NCBI GenBank assembly: GCA_030428905.1
Contig: JAUIED010000005.1
Coordinates: 1-64,000 of the forward strand
Direction of reading: 5' to 3'
Length of the DNA stretch: 64,000 nt
DNA from: Gammaproteobacteria bacterium
GTDB taxonomy: Bacteria; Pseudomonadota; Gammaproteobacteria; Pseudomonadales; Azotimanducaceae
Shown in pieces: positions 47,801-57,553 of the stretch. The notes beneath the pieces were generated by a model. It was not told the DNA's origin. It searched no databases and saw nothing but the letters and a program-made list of their open reading frames with translations. Each line of letters begins with the position of its first letter. Within the stretch, counting starts at the first letter, position 1. Both the position numbers and the translations under genes were made by a program.

Positions 47801-48854
47801 CTGGCACGTGTCTCACGACGGCGTGCCGCCGTTGTTTGCCGAAGCAACGCAAGGCTTGCTGTTTCAGCCGCGGCCCGGCGAGACGCTGAAACTCACGCTT
47901 TCTGCGACGGAGCCGGTGCCTGGCAGCACAGTCACCGTCGAGCATGTCGCTTACGACATCGTGCCCGGCGATCGCGCTGTGCAACATCAGCTCGTAGTGC
48001 AGATGAAAGCCAGCGAGGGCGGCACCTATGCCCTGGAACTGGCCGGCGTGCAGCCGGTGCTCAACGCGGTGATGATCGATGGCGATGACGTGCCGCTGGC
48101 GTTGAACGGCAGCCGTTTGCTGTTGCCGCTGGTGCCCGGTGATATCGAATATGCGCTGACCTGGACCAGCGACGACGGACTTCGCGCCAGACAGGAGTTT
48201 GCCACGCCGGGTTTTGCATCGGATGCGCACAACGTGACGACGACGGTGCGCATGCCGCAGGATCGCTGGGTGCTGCTGCTGGGCGGTCCTACCCTCGGCC
48301 CCGCCATGCTCTACTGGGGGCTGGCCCTCGTCATGGTGGTGCTTGCTCTGGCGGTGGCTCGGGTGCCGGGCAGCATCGTCTCCAGCGCAGATGCTTTGCT
48401 GCTGGCGCTGGGCCTGAGCGTGTGCAGCCTGCCCTCGGCAGTGCTCATGCTGCTGTGGGTGCTGGCGCTTGCCGCGCGGCCGGCGCTGATGTCCCGGGTA
48501 GGGGATGCGCGGTTGAAAAACCTGCTCCAGGTGTCGGGACTTCTGATGGGTGTGATTGCTGTCATCGCGCTGGTCGTCAGCGTGCCGCTGGCGCTTCTGT
48601 CGTCGCCGGACATGCGCATTGAAGGCAATGGCTCGTCGTCGTATTTCTACCGCTGGTTCGTAGACGTGTTGGGGGAGGATGCGCATACACCATGGGTACT
48701 GTCAGTGCCCTTGTGGGTGTACCGCGCCGCCATGCTCGGCTGGTCGTTGTGGCTCGCGTTTGCCCTCATCCGCTGGGTGCGGGATGCGTGGGCGCTGTAC
48801 AGCCGGGATGGCCTGTGGTTTCGCAGGGCGAAGCCGGCAGCGGAGGCTTCATAG
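44898..48854 (+). CDS. 1318-residue polytopic membrane protein with large periplasmic beta-rich domains, unknown function
   Basis: The protein has a signal peptide (residues 1-17), a beta-rich periplasmic domain to about 450, about four membrane helices (455-555), and a loop holding IEEIVVTATRR (593-603). One or two more helices lie at about 645-710, then a second periplasmic beta-rich domain (about 715-1125, with a CFPQC motif near 730), and roughly five helices at the C-terminus ending in basic residues. I do not recognise a named family. The ATG follows GGGAGGG by 7 bases; a longer frame exists but lacks a ribosome site and would spoil the signal peptide. It is divergent from the tetR-RND operon over a common operator-like palindrome, so a role in envelope stress or export is suggested, not shown. 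Confidence 0.8.
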   Translation: MGAIRLLFCLLVSLPVWADVYVPPALEDWVDWVEDAHPERRCPADQATGSSRRCVWISRLDLNVAEGLQFEMQVRTYSRSRVALPGDARNRPEDVRVAGVPVPVIGEPPAVLLDAGTHTVTGRLSWARRPADIGLPDAVGVLSLNLDGKRVERPVVRGGRLVLGQNAPVAAAEQDTLRVDVFRLLQDGQPMQLTTELVLHVAGMPRVATLGRVLLDGFEVLSVDSPLPARVDAEGNLQVQLAAGEHAVRVTARATRQHTEVAAKSSGNGWPEQEVWGFLPDRQLRLVDAGGAPGIALAQTAWPFDGSAAGFLLGADDRLTLAETQRGDTNPKPNRYSVGRALWLSFDGARYVVHDTLDMDIRAPARLAADYAVGRVEVDGELQLVNTVLGGEPGVAVQQGDVSLAALGTLPAGTEMTAAGGWADATDLRASLQLPPGWRLLWTRGVDRAPDAWLSRWTLWDVFTLVLIAVLAMRFLRLPFAVLATAALVFVLPDHNGVALTWGVGVGLVAVLSRLEHVKARTIVQALAMLWLTGTLLATLTLAVSFAQQAMYPQLEPYGQPAYEEYAVESVQMDSAQDMALPMSPKARSSAPIEEIVVTATRREVPKYREGLRLQTGPGEPEWQWRRVSLEWSGPVSEEQRMSLTLASPLWVRLGHVLAAALALAVVAGLSIALIGPARQRLPVPLRALLPLALLVLAVPVAPPVQAETPAPEVLKELERRLLAPDPCFPQCAGVEHLVIELQRDRLSLGLAVHAAQEVSVPVPSSDVWAPEEILLDGAAAIAARQAEQLHVVVPAGRHVLALRGEVRSLDRFEVRLPLVPAAIDARVDQGWQLSGLSAGRATRGSIGFDRRAQSNAESAETLQPDAAKPFVRVHRQLRFDQEWTVHTVVRREAPAAGGFTVSVPLLPGESVLDGRFEPRDGAVAVVFGPRDGTVAWDSVLSRQTELSLAAADDWSVAERWQVETTNLWHVSHDGVPPLFAEATQGLLFQPRPGETLKLTLSATEPVPGSTVTVEHVAYDIVPGDRAVQHQLVVQMKASEGGTYALELAGVQPVLNAVMIDGDDVPLALNGSRLLLPLVPGDIEYALTWTSDDGLRARQEFATPGFASDAHNVTTTVRMPQDRWVLLLGGPTLGPAMLYWGLALVMVVLALAVARVPGSIVSSADALLLALGLSVCSLPSAVLMLLWVLALAARPALMSRVGDARLKNLLQVSGLLMGVIAVIALVVSVPLALLSSPDMRIEGNGSSSYFYRWFVDVLGEDAHTPWVLSVPLWVYRAAMLGWSLWLAFALIRWVRDAWALYSRDGLWFRRAKPAAEAS

Positions 48855-48878
48855 AGGATACGAAGCCTCCCGCCGTTT

Positions 48879-49784
<906 letters not shown>

Positions 49785-49812
49785 GCGTTGTACTCCTTGG
49801 CATTGTCCCCGG

Positions 49813-51507
49813 TCAGGGGGAGGTGGCTTTGTGCAGCGTAATCTGGGTGAACGGAATTTCCCATCCGTGTGCGGTGCAAGCTTCCACGGCGTAGCGCTGC
49901 AGGCTGCGCCGCAACCGATTGTAGAATTCGGCCAGCTCGCCGCGGAAGTCGGCGATGATGACGAGATTCAGGGATGACTCCGCGGCGCGTTCGAACTCCA
50001 CGCGTAAATTGAGGAGCTGGTCGGCATAGCCTTCATCCGCCAGACGCCGCTCGACGTGTGCGCGCAGCAGTTCTGGAACTGTTGTGACGCTTTCGTGCTG
50101 CAGGTCATAAGAAATACCGATGCTTTCCTTCAATCGGAAGTTGACGCTGAGGTTCAGCGGCGCGTGATTGAGAAAATCTTGGGTTGTCAGAGTCTTGTGC
50201 GCGCCACCGCGCTCCACCAGCTCCACGAATTCCTGCGAAACCCCGACCAGCTTTCCCCGGGAGCCATCGTCGAGCCGTACCCAATCGTTGAGCCGGCAGG
50301 GGAACCAGGGTTCGTTGCGATGCAACGGACGGGAGCGCAGGTCCACGAGGTCGTCGATCTTCAGGCGCTGGCTGATGCCGAGATCCGGGTTGTCGAGCAT
50401 GGTATAGACGTTGATCTGCCGCACACGCCAGGGCAGGCCGGCGTAAAGCACACGCTCACCTTCGCGCACTGTGCCGACGTTGAGAAAGAGCTGCACCTGG
50501 TGCCAGTAACGGGGTACCGCCTGGCGTAGGCCCAGCCCGATGCCGATGAGCAGCAGCAGACCGAGGCTGAACAGCAGCCAGTCTTCTGCGAGGTAGAAGA
50601 TGACCATCGGGCCGGCGATTGCCAGGATCACGGTGAGTAGCCGGATGCCCAGGTCCACCAGACGAAGACGCAGCGGCCGGTTGGCCTGCTGAAAGCCGCT
50701 GACGAAGCGTACCAGCGCTTTCATGAGCAACCGGGAAAGGAGCAGCACAGCCACAACCGCCAACAGCGCTTGCCCGAGGTAGCGCCCGCGGTTCTGGTAG
50801 AAGGACTTCAAGTAGCTTTCGGATGCTTCGGCCAGCGTCTGCTCCGACGCCTCCAGCTTTGCGAGTTGTACACGTGCTGATTGCAGCTCGGCACGCAGAA
50901 ATGTGTCCTGCTTTTTCCAGTTCGTCTGGAGGTCGGTGAGGGCCTGGCGAAGTTCCTTCTCTTGCGTGTCCGCCAGCAGGGCGTTGAGATTGCTGATCGC
51001 CGTTTCGGTGATGGGTACTCGAGCCTCAAAGTAGGCGATCTTTTCGCGCTGTTCGGCCTTCTGCCGAACGTGGCTGGTCATGTCCTTCATCTCGTTGATG
51101 GCGGGTTCCAGCAAGGAAAACAACTCGCGCGTGAAGTCGAAGGTTTCCTCGGTAGTCGTGCGGATAGAGTCCAGGTGCGCTCCTGCAGCGAGCTCTTCGA
51201 TGTTGCGCTGGGTTGCGGAAAGGTCCGTGCTGAGCTTCTCTATCTGCGTGAGAATCTGCTGTTTCTCGGCGGCGGTTTCCGCTTTCACCGCCTGGCGGTT
51301 GAGCTTCTGGATATCCGCGCGCAGATCTGCCGACAACGACACGAGGGTGCGCAGCGTAGACACTGTCGCCAGCGATGCGTCTTCCAGCACCGGTTGCATC
51401 TCTGGAGGCGGCCGGCCAAGAGCAGCTCGTTCTTCGGCGTGTACGGCAGGCGGGCAGGCGCAGAACAGGGCGGCGATGATCAGAGCGGTGGTGATTCGTG
51501 TGGTCAC
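49813..51507 (-). CDS. Mechanosensitive-channel (MscS) family protein with coiled-coil periplasmic domain
   Basis: This 564-residue protein has a signal peptide (1-24), a long helical periplasmic region (30-225) rich in coiled-coil heptads, about four membrane helices (240-335), and a C-terminal MscS-like beta and alpha/beta region. In place of the canonical beta-domain the segment reads [35 protein letters not shown]. The pore helix is poorly conserved, so this may be a diverged MscS relative that signals rather than conducts. It precedes rimK in one transcription unit. A strong promoter (TTGACA-16-CATAAT) lies 48 bases before the start. Confidence 0.85.
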   Translation of the reverse strand: MTTRITTALIIAALFCACPPAVHAEERAALGRPPPEMQPVLEDASLATVSTLRTLVSLSADLRADIQKLNRQAVKAETAAEKQQILTQIEKLSTDLSATQRNIEELAAGAHLDSIRTTTEETFDFTRELFSLLEPAINEMKDMTSHVRQKAEQREKIAYFEARVPITETAISNLNALLADTQEKELRQALTDLQTNWKKQDTFLRAELQSARVQLAKLEASEQTLAEASESYLKSFYQNRGRYLGQALLAVVAVLLLSRLLMKALVRFVSGFQQANRPLRLRLVDLGIRLLTVILAIAGPMVIFYLAEDWLLFSLGLLLLIGIGLGLRQAVPRYWHQVQLFLNVGTVREGERVLYAGLPWRVRQINVYTMLDNPDLGISQRLKIDDLVDLRSRPLHRNEPWFPCRLNDWVRLDDGSRGKLVGVSQEFVELVERGGAHKTLTTQDFLNHAPLNLSVNFRLKESIGISYDLQHESVTTVPELLRAHVERRLADEGYADQLLNLRVEFERAAESSLNLVIIADFRGELAEFYNRLRRSLQRYAVEACTAHGWEIPFTQITLHKATSP

Positions 51508-51554
51508 CTGCAGGAGCTTTCCATCTGCTGCCCGAGGTTGCGAGCGGGGCGCGG

Positions 51555-51582
51555 ATTATGCGCCTGGGCTGCGGGTTGTCAA
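51555..51582 (-). promoter_or_regulatory. Strong sigma-70 promoter of the mscS-like/rimK operon
   Basis: On the minus strand TTGACA (complement of 51577-51582) is followed after 16 bases by CATAAT (complement of 51555-51560). That is six of six and five of six consensus positions. Transcription would start near 51548, leaving about 40 bases of leader before the MscS-like ATG. Confidence 0.65.
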
Positions 51583-51610
51583 TGCGAGAACATTAACTGC
51601 CCGGCGGTGT

Positions 51611-52975
51611 TTATTCCTGCACCACGGGGCCCACGTGCTTTTCGATGTAATGGTCAATCAGCTCGTGGTATCGGCGTATGCGCTTCTCCTGGTTGGACAG
51701 GTAGACGCCTTGAAAACCGCGTGAGCGAAAGCCGCGCTGCTGCGTGACGAAGACGTCCACATCCTCCTCGATCGCGGGGCCGATGGATTCGCGCTGCGGG
51801 TCGATCTGCCGCACCCTGGCTTCGCCGGTTTTCTCATCGATATCTGCTCGCGCGTGCGAGCGCTGCAGTGACGCAGGCTCGGCCAGCGACGCCGGGCTCG
51901 AGTACCACCAGTTGTCGAAGTAGCACTGCTCCGGGTCACGGTGATGCGGCCGCACGCGCAGAAAGTGAAACCCGTCAGACCACAGCGATACGGCGAAGTT
52001 GGGAAACAGGGTGTAGTGAAAAGCGTCGGTGAGCTGCTCGGTGGGCACGTTGGCATAGTGGCTGTAGCCGCGTTCAGGGCCGAGCCTGCGCTTGGCTGCC
52101 TGCAGAGCCTCGCGTGTTTTCTCCGGGTGGCCCTTGAAGTCGTTCGGGTCCAGCTCCCAGTAGCGCAGCAGGCCGGCAAGCGGTTCGGCGATGTTGCCGT
52201 CCGCGTCGGTGTGACCGGCGGCGTATCCACCTTTCATCACCATGCGGTTGTGGCCTTCCTCAGACAGATCGAAACGCGTTTCTTTGTAGTAGGTGTCGAC
52301 GTTGCCGACGATCTTCTTCCGATCTGATCCGGGCTTTGTGCGCATGTGCACCGTGGGCACGTGGTACGACTCGTTGAAGTTGTCGATGACGATTTTCCAG
52401 TTGCACGGCAGGGTGGTGGAATTGGCCATGGTGCGCTTCCAGGTGTGGATTTCGCGCTTTTCCCACTCATCCCAGATGGGGCCGAGGTAGCTTTGCAGGC
52501 TGTCGGCGTTCGGGTCCATGTTCACCCAGACGAAACCGGCGAAGGCTTCGCACTTCAGCTCCACCAGCCGCACCTTGCCGCAGGGATCTCCTTCCGGAAA
52601 GTCGTTCTTGTCCGGTGCGAAATTCAGCTCGCCGTCGGGAAGAAATGCCCAGCTGTGATACTTGCACACGAAACGCTGGCGCACGTGCCCCTTCGGCTCT
52701 GACACCAATGGATTGCCGCGGTGCTGGCAGACGTTGTAGAACGCCTTCACCTCGCCGTCGGCCTGGCGCACCATGAGAATCTCTTCGGGGCCTACGGCCT
52801 CCATCTGCCAGTCACCGGGCTGGGGCATCTCTGCCTCGCGACCGAGCAACAGCCAGACCTTTGTCCACATGCCTTCCCACTCCTGGCGCAGGAATGCGGT
52901 GGAGGTATAGCGGTAGCCGCGGATGGGGTGGTTGCCAATGTCGGGTTGCGGCCAGGATTCCAGCAGCTCTGCCAT
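51611..52975 (-). CDS. Rieske non-heme iron oxygenase, alpha subunit
   Basis: This 454-residue protein has a Rieske cluster with CQHRG (Cys83, His85) and CKYHSW (Cys104, His107) and a catalytic domain with NFNESYHVPTVHM (two His iron ligands). Length and motifs fit ring-hydroxylating or O-demethylating terminal oxygenases such as the phenylpropionate/benzoate group. No small subunit, ferredoxin or reductase gene adjoins it. The ATG follows GGAG by 8 bases. It is divergent from an APH-fold kinase gene, with an AT-rich promoter between. It is likely part of the aromatic/terpenoid catabolism encoded further downstream. Confidence 0.9.
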   Translation of the reverse strand: MAELLESWPQPDIGNHPIRGYRYTSTAFLRQEWEGMWTKVWLLLGREAEMPQPGDWQMEAVGPEEILMVRQADGEVKAFYNVCQHRGNPLVSEPKGHVRQRFVCKYHSWAFLPDGELNFAPDKNDFPEGDPCGKVRLVELKCEAFAGFVWVNMDPNADSLQSYLGPIWDEWEKREIHTWKRTMANSTTLPCNWKIVIDNFNESYHVPTVHMRTKPGSDRKKIVGNVDTYYKETRFDLSEEGHNRMVMKGGYAAGHTDADGNIAEPLAGLLRYWELDPNDFKGHPEKTREALQAAKRRLGPERGYSHYANVPTEQLTDAFHYTLFPNFAVSLWSDGFHFLRVRPHHRDPEQCYFDNWWYSSPASLAEPASLQRSHARADIDEKTGEARVRQIDPQRESIGPAIEEDVDVFVTQQRGFRSRGFQGVYLSNQEKRIRRYHELIDHYIEKHVGPVVQE

Positions 52976-53001
52976 AGGTGCTCTCCGTAAAACTATACAG
53001 G

Positions 53002-53030
53002 ACTATATAAAAATACGGCGCGGTGGACAA
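53002..53030 (-). promoter_or_regulatory. Promoter of the Rieske oxygenase gene
   Basis: On the minus strand TTGTCC (complement of 53025-53030), 17 bases and TATAGT (complement of 53002-53007, five of six consensus) point to a start near 52995, about 20 bases before the ATG. A second TATAGT lies exactly 10 bases further on (52992-52997), so the start site is covered by a direct repeat that a regulator could bind. Confidence 0.5.
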
Positions 53031-53080
53031 CTCACATCCGGGATATGATGTGGATAGAGGTAAGCGGGGAGGAACCCTGA

Positions 53081-54151
53081 GTGTCTATCGTCATCGAGCG
53101 CTATGAGGAGTTCACGCCGGAAGTGGCGAACGCCACCATCGGTCACCTGTTTGATGCGCCCATAACGGCCACCGAAATTCTCACGCTGGGGGAGGGCGTG
53201 GGGCTGATGTCGTCCATCGCCAGGGCGCGGCTTACTCTTGCGTCCTCAGATCAGCCCACGGTGATCGTCAAGTGCGTCGCCCGCACAGACAACGCCGCCC
53301 TCTCCAAGGGGCTCAACTTCTACCGCAACGAGGTCAATTTCTACCGGCATCTGGCCGCCCAGACGCCGATACCCATCCCGCGTGGACTGTACGCAGCTGT
53401 GGATGAGAAGACGCAGGATTTTCTGCTGGTGCTTGAGGATCTGGGCGATGCTACAGCCGGCGACCAGCTCATCACCTGCACGCCCGAGCAGATGCTGGTG
53501 GCGTTCCGCCGGGCTGCTGAGCTTCACGGCCGGTTCTGGGGGCGTGCATCGGAATTCGACTGGCTGCTCTATCAGATCGACATGCGCAGCATTCTTTTCC
53601 GCCGCGACGCGATCTTTCGACCCGGCGTGCAGCCGGCGATGGACCGCTTTCCGGAACAGTTCAGCGGCAACCGTGCGGACACGGTGCGCAGGATCACCGA
53701 GCAGTACATCGATCTGTTCCTCAATGCGCTCGGCGGTGAGCCGACCATCGTTCACGGCGACTACCGCACCGATAATCTGTTTCTCGTGGAGGTGGACGGC
53801 CGAGACGACATCATCGCTTTCGATTGGCAGAACACCATGGGCGGCAACGGCACGCACGATATCGCGTATTTCTGCTCGCAGAGTGCGGATGCCGACGTGC
53901 AGGCAGACACGACGATGGATGCGCTGAGGCTCTACCACGACACCCTCATCGAGGCCGGTGTGCAGGGCTACAGCTTCGATGAGTGCCTGGAGCGCTACCG
54001 CTACAACCTGCTCGTTACCATGATCACGCCCATAGCAATCAGCGGCACGCTGGATCAGGGCAACGAACGGGGTGTGGCGCTGGGTCGCAAACTGCTGGAG
54101 CGCTCTTTCGCGGCGCTGGAAGCTATGGATTGCGAAGCGTTGCTCAAGTGA
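53081..54151 (+). CDS. APH-fold phosphotransferase (ecdysteroid-kinase-like)
   Basis: This 356-residue protein has the aminoglycoside-phosphotransferase/choline-kinase fold. IVKCV contains the ATP-binding Lys, LVLEDLG is the hinge, IVHGDYRTDN (about 223-232) is the catalytic loop with the base Asp, and IIAFDWQ has the metal-binding Asp. The YRNEVNFYRHL and DWQNTMGGNGTHDIAYF motifs match the EcKinase-like group that is common beside acyl-CoA dehydrogenase genes in actinobacteria and proteobacteria. It probably phosphorylates a hydroxylated terpenoid- or steroid-like alcohol. The GTG start follows GGGGAGGA. It converges with the phosphatase gene, overlapping by 8 bases. Confidence 0.82.
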   Translation: MSIVIERYEEFTPEVANATIGHLFDAPITATEILTLGEGVGLMSSIARARLTLASSDQPTVIVKCVARTDNAALSKGLNFYRNEVNFYRHLAAQTPIPIPRGLYAAVDEKTQDFLLVLEDLGDATAGDQLITCTPEQMLVAFRRAAELHGRFWGRASEFDWLLYQIDMRSILFRRDAIFRPGVQPAMDRFPEQFSGNRADTVRRITEQYIDLFLNALGGEPTIVHGDYRTDNLFLVEVDGRDDIIAFDWQNTMGGNGTHDIAYFCSQSADADVQADTTMDALRLYHDTLIEAGVQGYSFDECLERYRYNLLVTMITPIAISGTLDQGNERGVALGRKLLERSFAALEAMDCEALLK

Positions 54152-54935
54152 TGAGCCGCCGGGCAAGTGCTTCGCGCTGAACACCATTCACCCCGAGACG
54201 CGCGAGTAAGCCCTCCCAGGAGCCGTACAGCTGTTCAGCTTCGCTGCGAGCCGCTTCCAGGTAGCTCGGATCCACGCCGAAAACCGGCGCTAACGCCTCC
54301 GCATCCATTGCCACCCCGTGTGTTTCGAGGATCTGATGGTTGCGCTCCGCAAGTAAGGCGCTGCCGTCGTAGAGCCTTTCGGTGAGCATGAAGTCTTCGT
54401 GCACCGCATCCCATGCCATGCCGAGCGCCGTCTGCAACAGGGCGACGAACACGCCGGTACGATCCTTGCCACCGCTGCAGTGCACGACGAACGGTGCGGT
54501 ATCTTCTGATGCAAGACGGGTGAAGATGTGTGCGAAGTGCGCCAGCGGGCGCGGCTCACGGACCAGCTTGCGATAGACCTCACGCATCAGTTCCGCTGCG
54601 GCTTCTGCCGTGCGCGTTTGCGGGTCGGCGGCCAGATTCAGCAGCGCAGTCGGCTTGCCATCGTCGTCGAATACCGGCGCGTGCATATTTTCCGGTGCTG
54701 CGGGGCCGCGCCAACGGGTGGGCTCATCTGCCCGTTCGGAACTGCGTCGCAGGTCGACAATCAGGCGCAGCCGGAGGGTTTCGAGCCGTGCGTAGTCGCG
54801 CTCGGTAAGTCGGGAGAGGCGGTCGGAGCGGTACATGCAGCCGGTGCGCAACGGTCCGTTGGGCGTGTCGTAACCGCCAAAGTCACGAAAGTTGCTCGCC
54901 CCGTCGAGCGGGATATGTCGTTCGTTGAGTTTCAT
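54144..54935 (-). CDS. Tyrosine-phosphatase-family protein (PTP-like, DSP fold)
   Basis: This 263-residue protein has the signature HCSGGKDRTG (Cys153, Arg159) of the bacterial Tyr/Ser phosphatase group related to Mycobacterium PtpB and Listeria LipA. GASNFRDFGGY at the N-terminus and the LIVDLRRSSER segment supply the second conserved block. These enzymes dephosphorylate proteins or phosphoinositides. It has no signal peptide. It is downstream of the TonB receptor gene, but an 8-bp GC-rich hairpin separates them. Its convergence with a small-molecule kinase gene raises the possibility that the two act on the same phosphorylated metabolite; this is speculative. Confidence 0.87.
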   Translation of the reverse strand: MKLNERHIPLDGASNFRDFGGYDTPNGPLRTGCMYRSDRLSRLTERDYARLETLRLRLIVDLRRSSERADEPTRWRGPAAPENMHAPVFDDDGKPTALLNLAADPQTRTAEAAAELMREVYRKLVREPRPLAHFAHIFTRLASEDTAPFVVHCSGGKDRTGVFVALLQTALGMAWDAVHEDFMLTERLYDGSALLAERNHQILETHGVAMDAEALAPVFGVDPSYLEAARSEAEQLYGSWEGLLARLGVNGVQREALARRLIT

Positions 54936-54953
54936 GTCAGTAAGAAGGAGGAT

Positions 54954-54977
54954 CCCCGCGGTATGGTGGCCGCGGGG
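54954..54977 (-). terminator. Hairpin terminator after the TonB receptor gene
   Basis: CCCCGCGG (54954-54961) pairs perfectly with CCGCGGGG (54970-54977) around an 8-base loop. It starts 13 bases after the receptor stop codon on the minus strand and is followed by a pyrimidine-rich ATCCTCCTTCTT tract. This fits an intrinsic terminator, or attenuation before the phosphatase gene. Confidence 0.55.
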
Positions 54978-54989
54978 AATGTAGAGCGA

Positions 54990-57491
54990 TCAGTAGCGCC
55001 AGAGCAGCTCCAGCTCGATCTGTCGGGGGCGGATTGCCACACCCTGCAGGTCGGAGGGAAAGCCCTCATTGGTACCGGTGTTGCCGCCGGTGCCCGGGGT
55101 GTTACCGGCGCTGCGGAAAGCATACTCATCCGACAGGTTCTTGCCGATGAGCGCCACCTGCCATTTACCGTCGGCTGAGCCGATGCGGATGTTGGCGTCG
55201 TAGGTTTCGTAGGCACCCTGAACGGCGGCAGTATCCTGTGCGTTCAGGCCGATGCGGCTGCGGAACTGCGCGTTTGCGGTGGCGCCGAATACGAGCGCAC
55301 TGCCCAGCGGACGCTCGTAGTTGAGCTGCACGAAGCCGCTCCATTCCGGAGCGTTCGGACGGTCATTGCCATCCAGGTTCTGGAACGCGTCAGTTTCCAC
55401 CGCGGGTGGCGGCGGCAGGGTACAGCCCGCACCCAGCGACTGGCCGGTGGCACAGAAACTGCGGAAATCCGTAAACGTGGAGCTCAGGTAGCCGAGTGAG
55501 CCGGACACGGTCAGGCCGTCTACGGGTGTGGCCCAGTCGATCTGCAGCTCCGCGCCCTCGGTTTCTGAGCCGCCAGCGTTGTCGGTGACATAGGCGAATT
55601 GTGCCGAGTTGAAGAAATCCACCTGCAGGTCTTCAAAGTCGTAGTAGAACACTTCGAATGATGCGATCACGGAACCGTCGAACAACGATGCCTTGACGCC
55701 GATCTCGCCGCCGCTCACTTCTTCCGGGTCGAAGATGAAGTCGAAGAAACCAGGCGGTGACAGATTGCTCAAGATGGCGCTGTTGGAGAAGCCGCCGGAC
55801 TTGAAGCCTTCTTTGTACGCGGCGTAGACCGTCACGTTGTCGGTGGGCTCCCAGCGCAGGGTGACTTCGGGAATGATGTCGTCAAAGTTCTGGTCCGCTA
55901 CCGCGCGCGTCGCGGGATTGTTCGGATCGTAGAGGGTGAACAGCCCCGTGAAGAAGGGGTTCACGTAGGGCTGGATGAAGTAGGAATCCTTGTTTTCGTC
56001 GATGTAGCGTGCACCCGTGGTGAGCTGCCAGCGGTCGGTGATGTCCCAGATGACTTCCGCATACACGCTCAGCGTGTCGCCGTCGGTTTCGGAGATCTTG
56101 TCGTAGGCCGTGAACTCATCGTTCGGATTGGCAAGGGAGTTGCGTGCGCCGGCGAAGTTCACCACCTGGTTGAAGTAACGCTCCGTCTCCTGCAGGTAAG
56201 CCCCGACCACGAAGTTCACCGGCTGATCCAGGCGCGTCACCAGGCGGAATTCGGCGGAGAGGTTTTCGAACTCGTTGTGCTCGCCTGCGAAGATGGAGGT
56301 GACGCCGGTGGCATCCTGGTCGCCAACCCACTCGGCTTCCTGGTCGTGGTAGTTCAGGATCGCAGACAGGTCGAAGTTGTCGAAACGCCAGTTGAACGTG
56401 CCGGTAATGGAGTAGGACTCGTACAGGTCGCCGTCGTCACCGCCAAACTGGCGCAGCAGATGGTTGGAGGCGGCGATCTCCGGAGGCACGTTGTTCCAGC
56501 CGCGGCGTCCGTCCGGGCTACAGTCGACGTTTGGCAAAGCGATGGGCTCGCGCAACGGTGTCTGCCGTCCCGGCGGTTGCGGATTGACCAGCGCCGAGGT
56601 ATGGGCGATGCCGTTCAGGGCCCGGCAGTCGAAGAGTTCCAGCGCGCCGCTGGGCGTACCTTGCTCCCACTCGGTGTAGCTGGCCTTGATGTTGTAGTCG
56701 AAGTTCTCCGACAGATCTCCCGCCACGGTCAGGCGTGCGAACAGGGTTTCTTCCTGGGGCCAGTCGGAAGCTGCTTTCGGGTTGAAATAGGCTTGCGGCA
56801 GGAACGTGGCGGCGTCCACCGTGTTGTAGAAGTCGCCTGCGGCTGGGGCATTGTTTTCGATCCAGCCTTCATCCATTTTCGAGTGCTGCACGGCGAGGCG
56901 CACGCCGATCTTTTCGTTGATCGGAATGGACACCATGCCTTCGAGGGTGAGGTCGTCGCTTTCAAATTCGTTGTTGACGCGGACGCTTGCCTCGAACTCG
57001 TCGCCCGGATTGTTGGTCATGATGGACACAACACCTGCGGTGGCGTTCTTGCCGAAGTACAACGCCTGCGGCCCTTTGAGGATGGCTACCTGGCTGACGT
57101 CAAACAGACCCTCGTTGATGGCGCGGCCCTGCGGGAAGTACACGCCGTCGATCATGATGGCCACCGACTGCTCGATGCCGATACTGGTGGTCGGCGAGCC
57201 GATGCCGCGGATCTGCACGGACGCGGCGTTACCGTTACCGGCGCGGAATATGGCCAGCTGCGGCGTCAACGCCTCCAGGTCCGTCATGCTCTCGATGCCG
57301 AAGTTGTTGAGGCGATCCTCACCCACGGCGGTGATGGCTACAGGAACTTCGCGAACAGATTGCTCCACGGAGCGCGCAGTGACGACGATCTCTTCGATCT
57401 GCGCGGCGTGGGTGTGGATTGGTGCAGCACAGGCCGTGCTCGCCAGGAATGCGGCGCATACACGTGCGCCGCTACGCGGTGTAATCTTCAT
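54990..57491 (-). CDS. TonB-dependent outer-membrane receptor
   Basis: This 833-residue protein has a signal peptide (HTHA-AQ), a TonB-box region IEEIVVTARSVEQ at the mature N-terminus, a plug domain (VPVAITAV, GIESMTDLEALTPQL, GIGSPTTS), and a 22-strand barrel ending in an aromatic residue (LLWRY). The plug sequence resembles sterol/terpenoid- and aromatic-linked receptors of proteobacteria more than siderophore receptors. It probably imports the hydrophobic substrate of the neighbouring genes. The ATG at 57491 is preferred over one at 57536 because it gives a normal signal peptide. Confidence 0.92.
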   Translation of the reverse strand: MKITPRSGARVCAAFLASTACAAPIHTHAAQIEEIVVTARSVEQSVREVPVAITAVGEDRLNNFGIESMTDLEALTPQLAIFRAGNGNAASVQIRGIGSPTTSIGIEQSVAIMIDGVYFPQGRAINEGLFDVSQVAILKGPQALYFGKNATAGVVSIMTNNPGDEFEASVRVNNEFESDDLTLEGMVSIPINEKIGVRLAVQHSKMDEGWIENNAPAAGDFYNTVDAATFLPQAYFNPKAASDWPQEETLFARLTVAGDLSENFDYNIKASYTEWEQGTPSGALELFDCRALNGIAHTSALVNPQPPGRQTPLREPIALPNVDCSPDGRRGWNNVPPEIAASNHLLRQFGGDDGDLYESYSITGTFNWRFDNFDLSAILNYHDQEAEWVGDQDATGVTSIFAGEHNEFENLSAEFRLVTRLDQPVNFVVGAYLQETERYFNQVVNFAGARNSLANPNDEFTAYDKISETDGDTLSVYAEVIWDITDRWQLTTGARYIDENKDSYFIQPYVNPFFTGLFTLYDPNNPATRAVADQNFDDIIPEVTLRWEPTDNVTVYAAYKEGFKSGGFSNSAILSNLSPPGFFDFIFDPEEVSGGEIGVKASLFDGSVIASFEVFYYDFEDLQVDFFNSAQFAYVTDNAGGSETEGAELQIDWATPVDGLTVSGSLGYLSSTFTDFRSFCATGQSLGAGCTLPPPPAVETDAFQNLDGNDRPNAPEWSGFVQLNYERPLGSALVFGATANAQFRSRIGLNAQDTAAVQGAYETYDANIRIGSADGKWQVALIGKNLSDEYAFRSAGNTPGTGGNTGTNEGFPSDLQGVAIRPRQIELELLWRY

Positions 57492-57553
57492 TTGGCTCTC
57501 CCCGAACACTTGAACGATCTCCCAGTGAGGACGCATGCCCTCACTTGGGTGAT

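Noticed and set aside
45693-48686. Several frames of 200-490 codons on the minus strand opposite the giant membrane protein gene
   Set aside because: Composition is typical of antisense shadows in GC-rich coding DNA (His/Arg/Gln-rich, no motifs), and none has a credible start.
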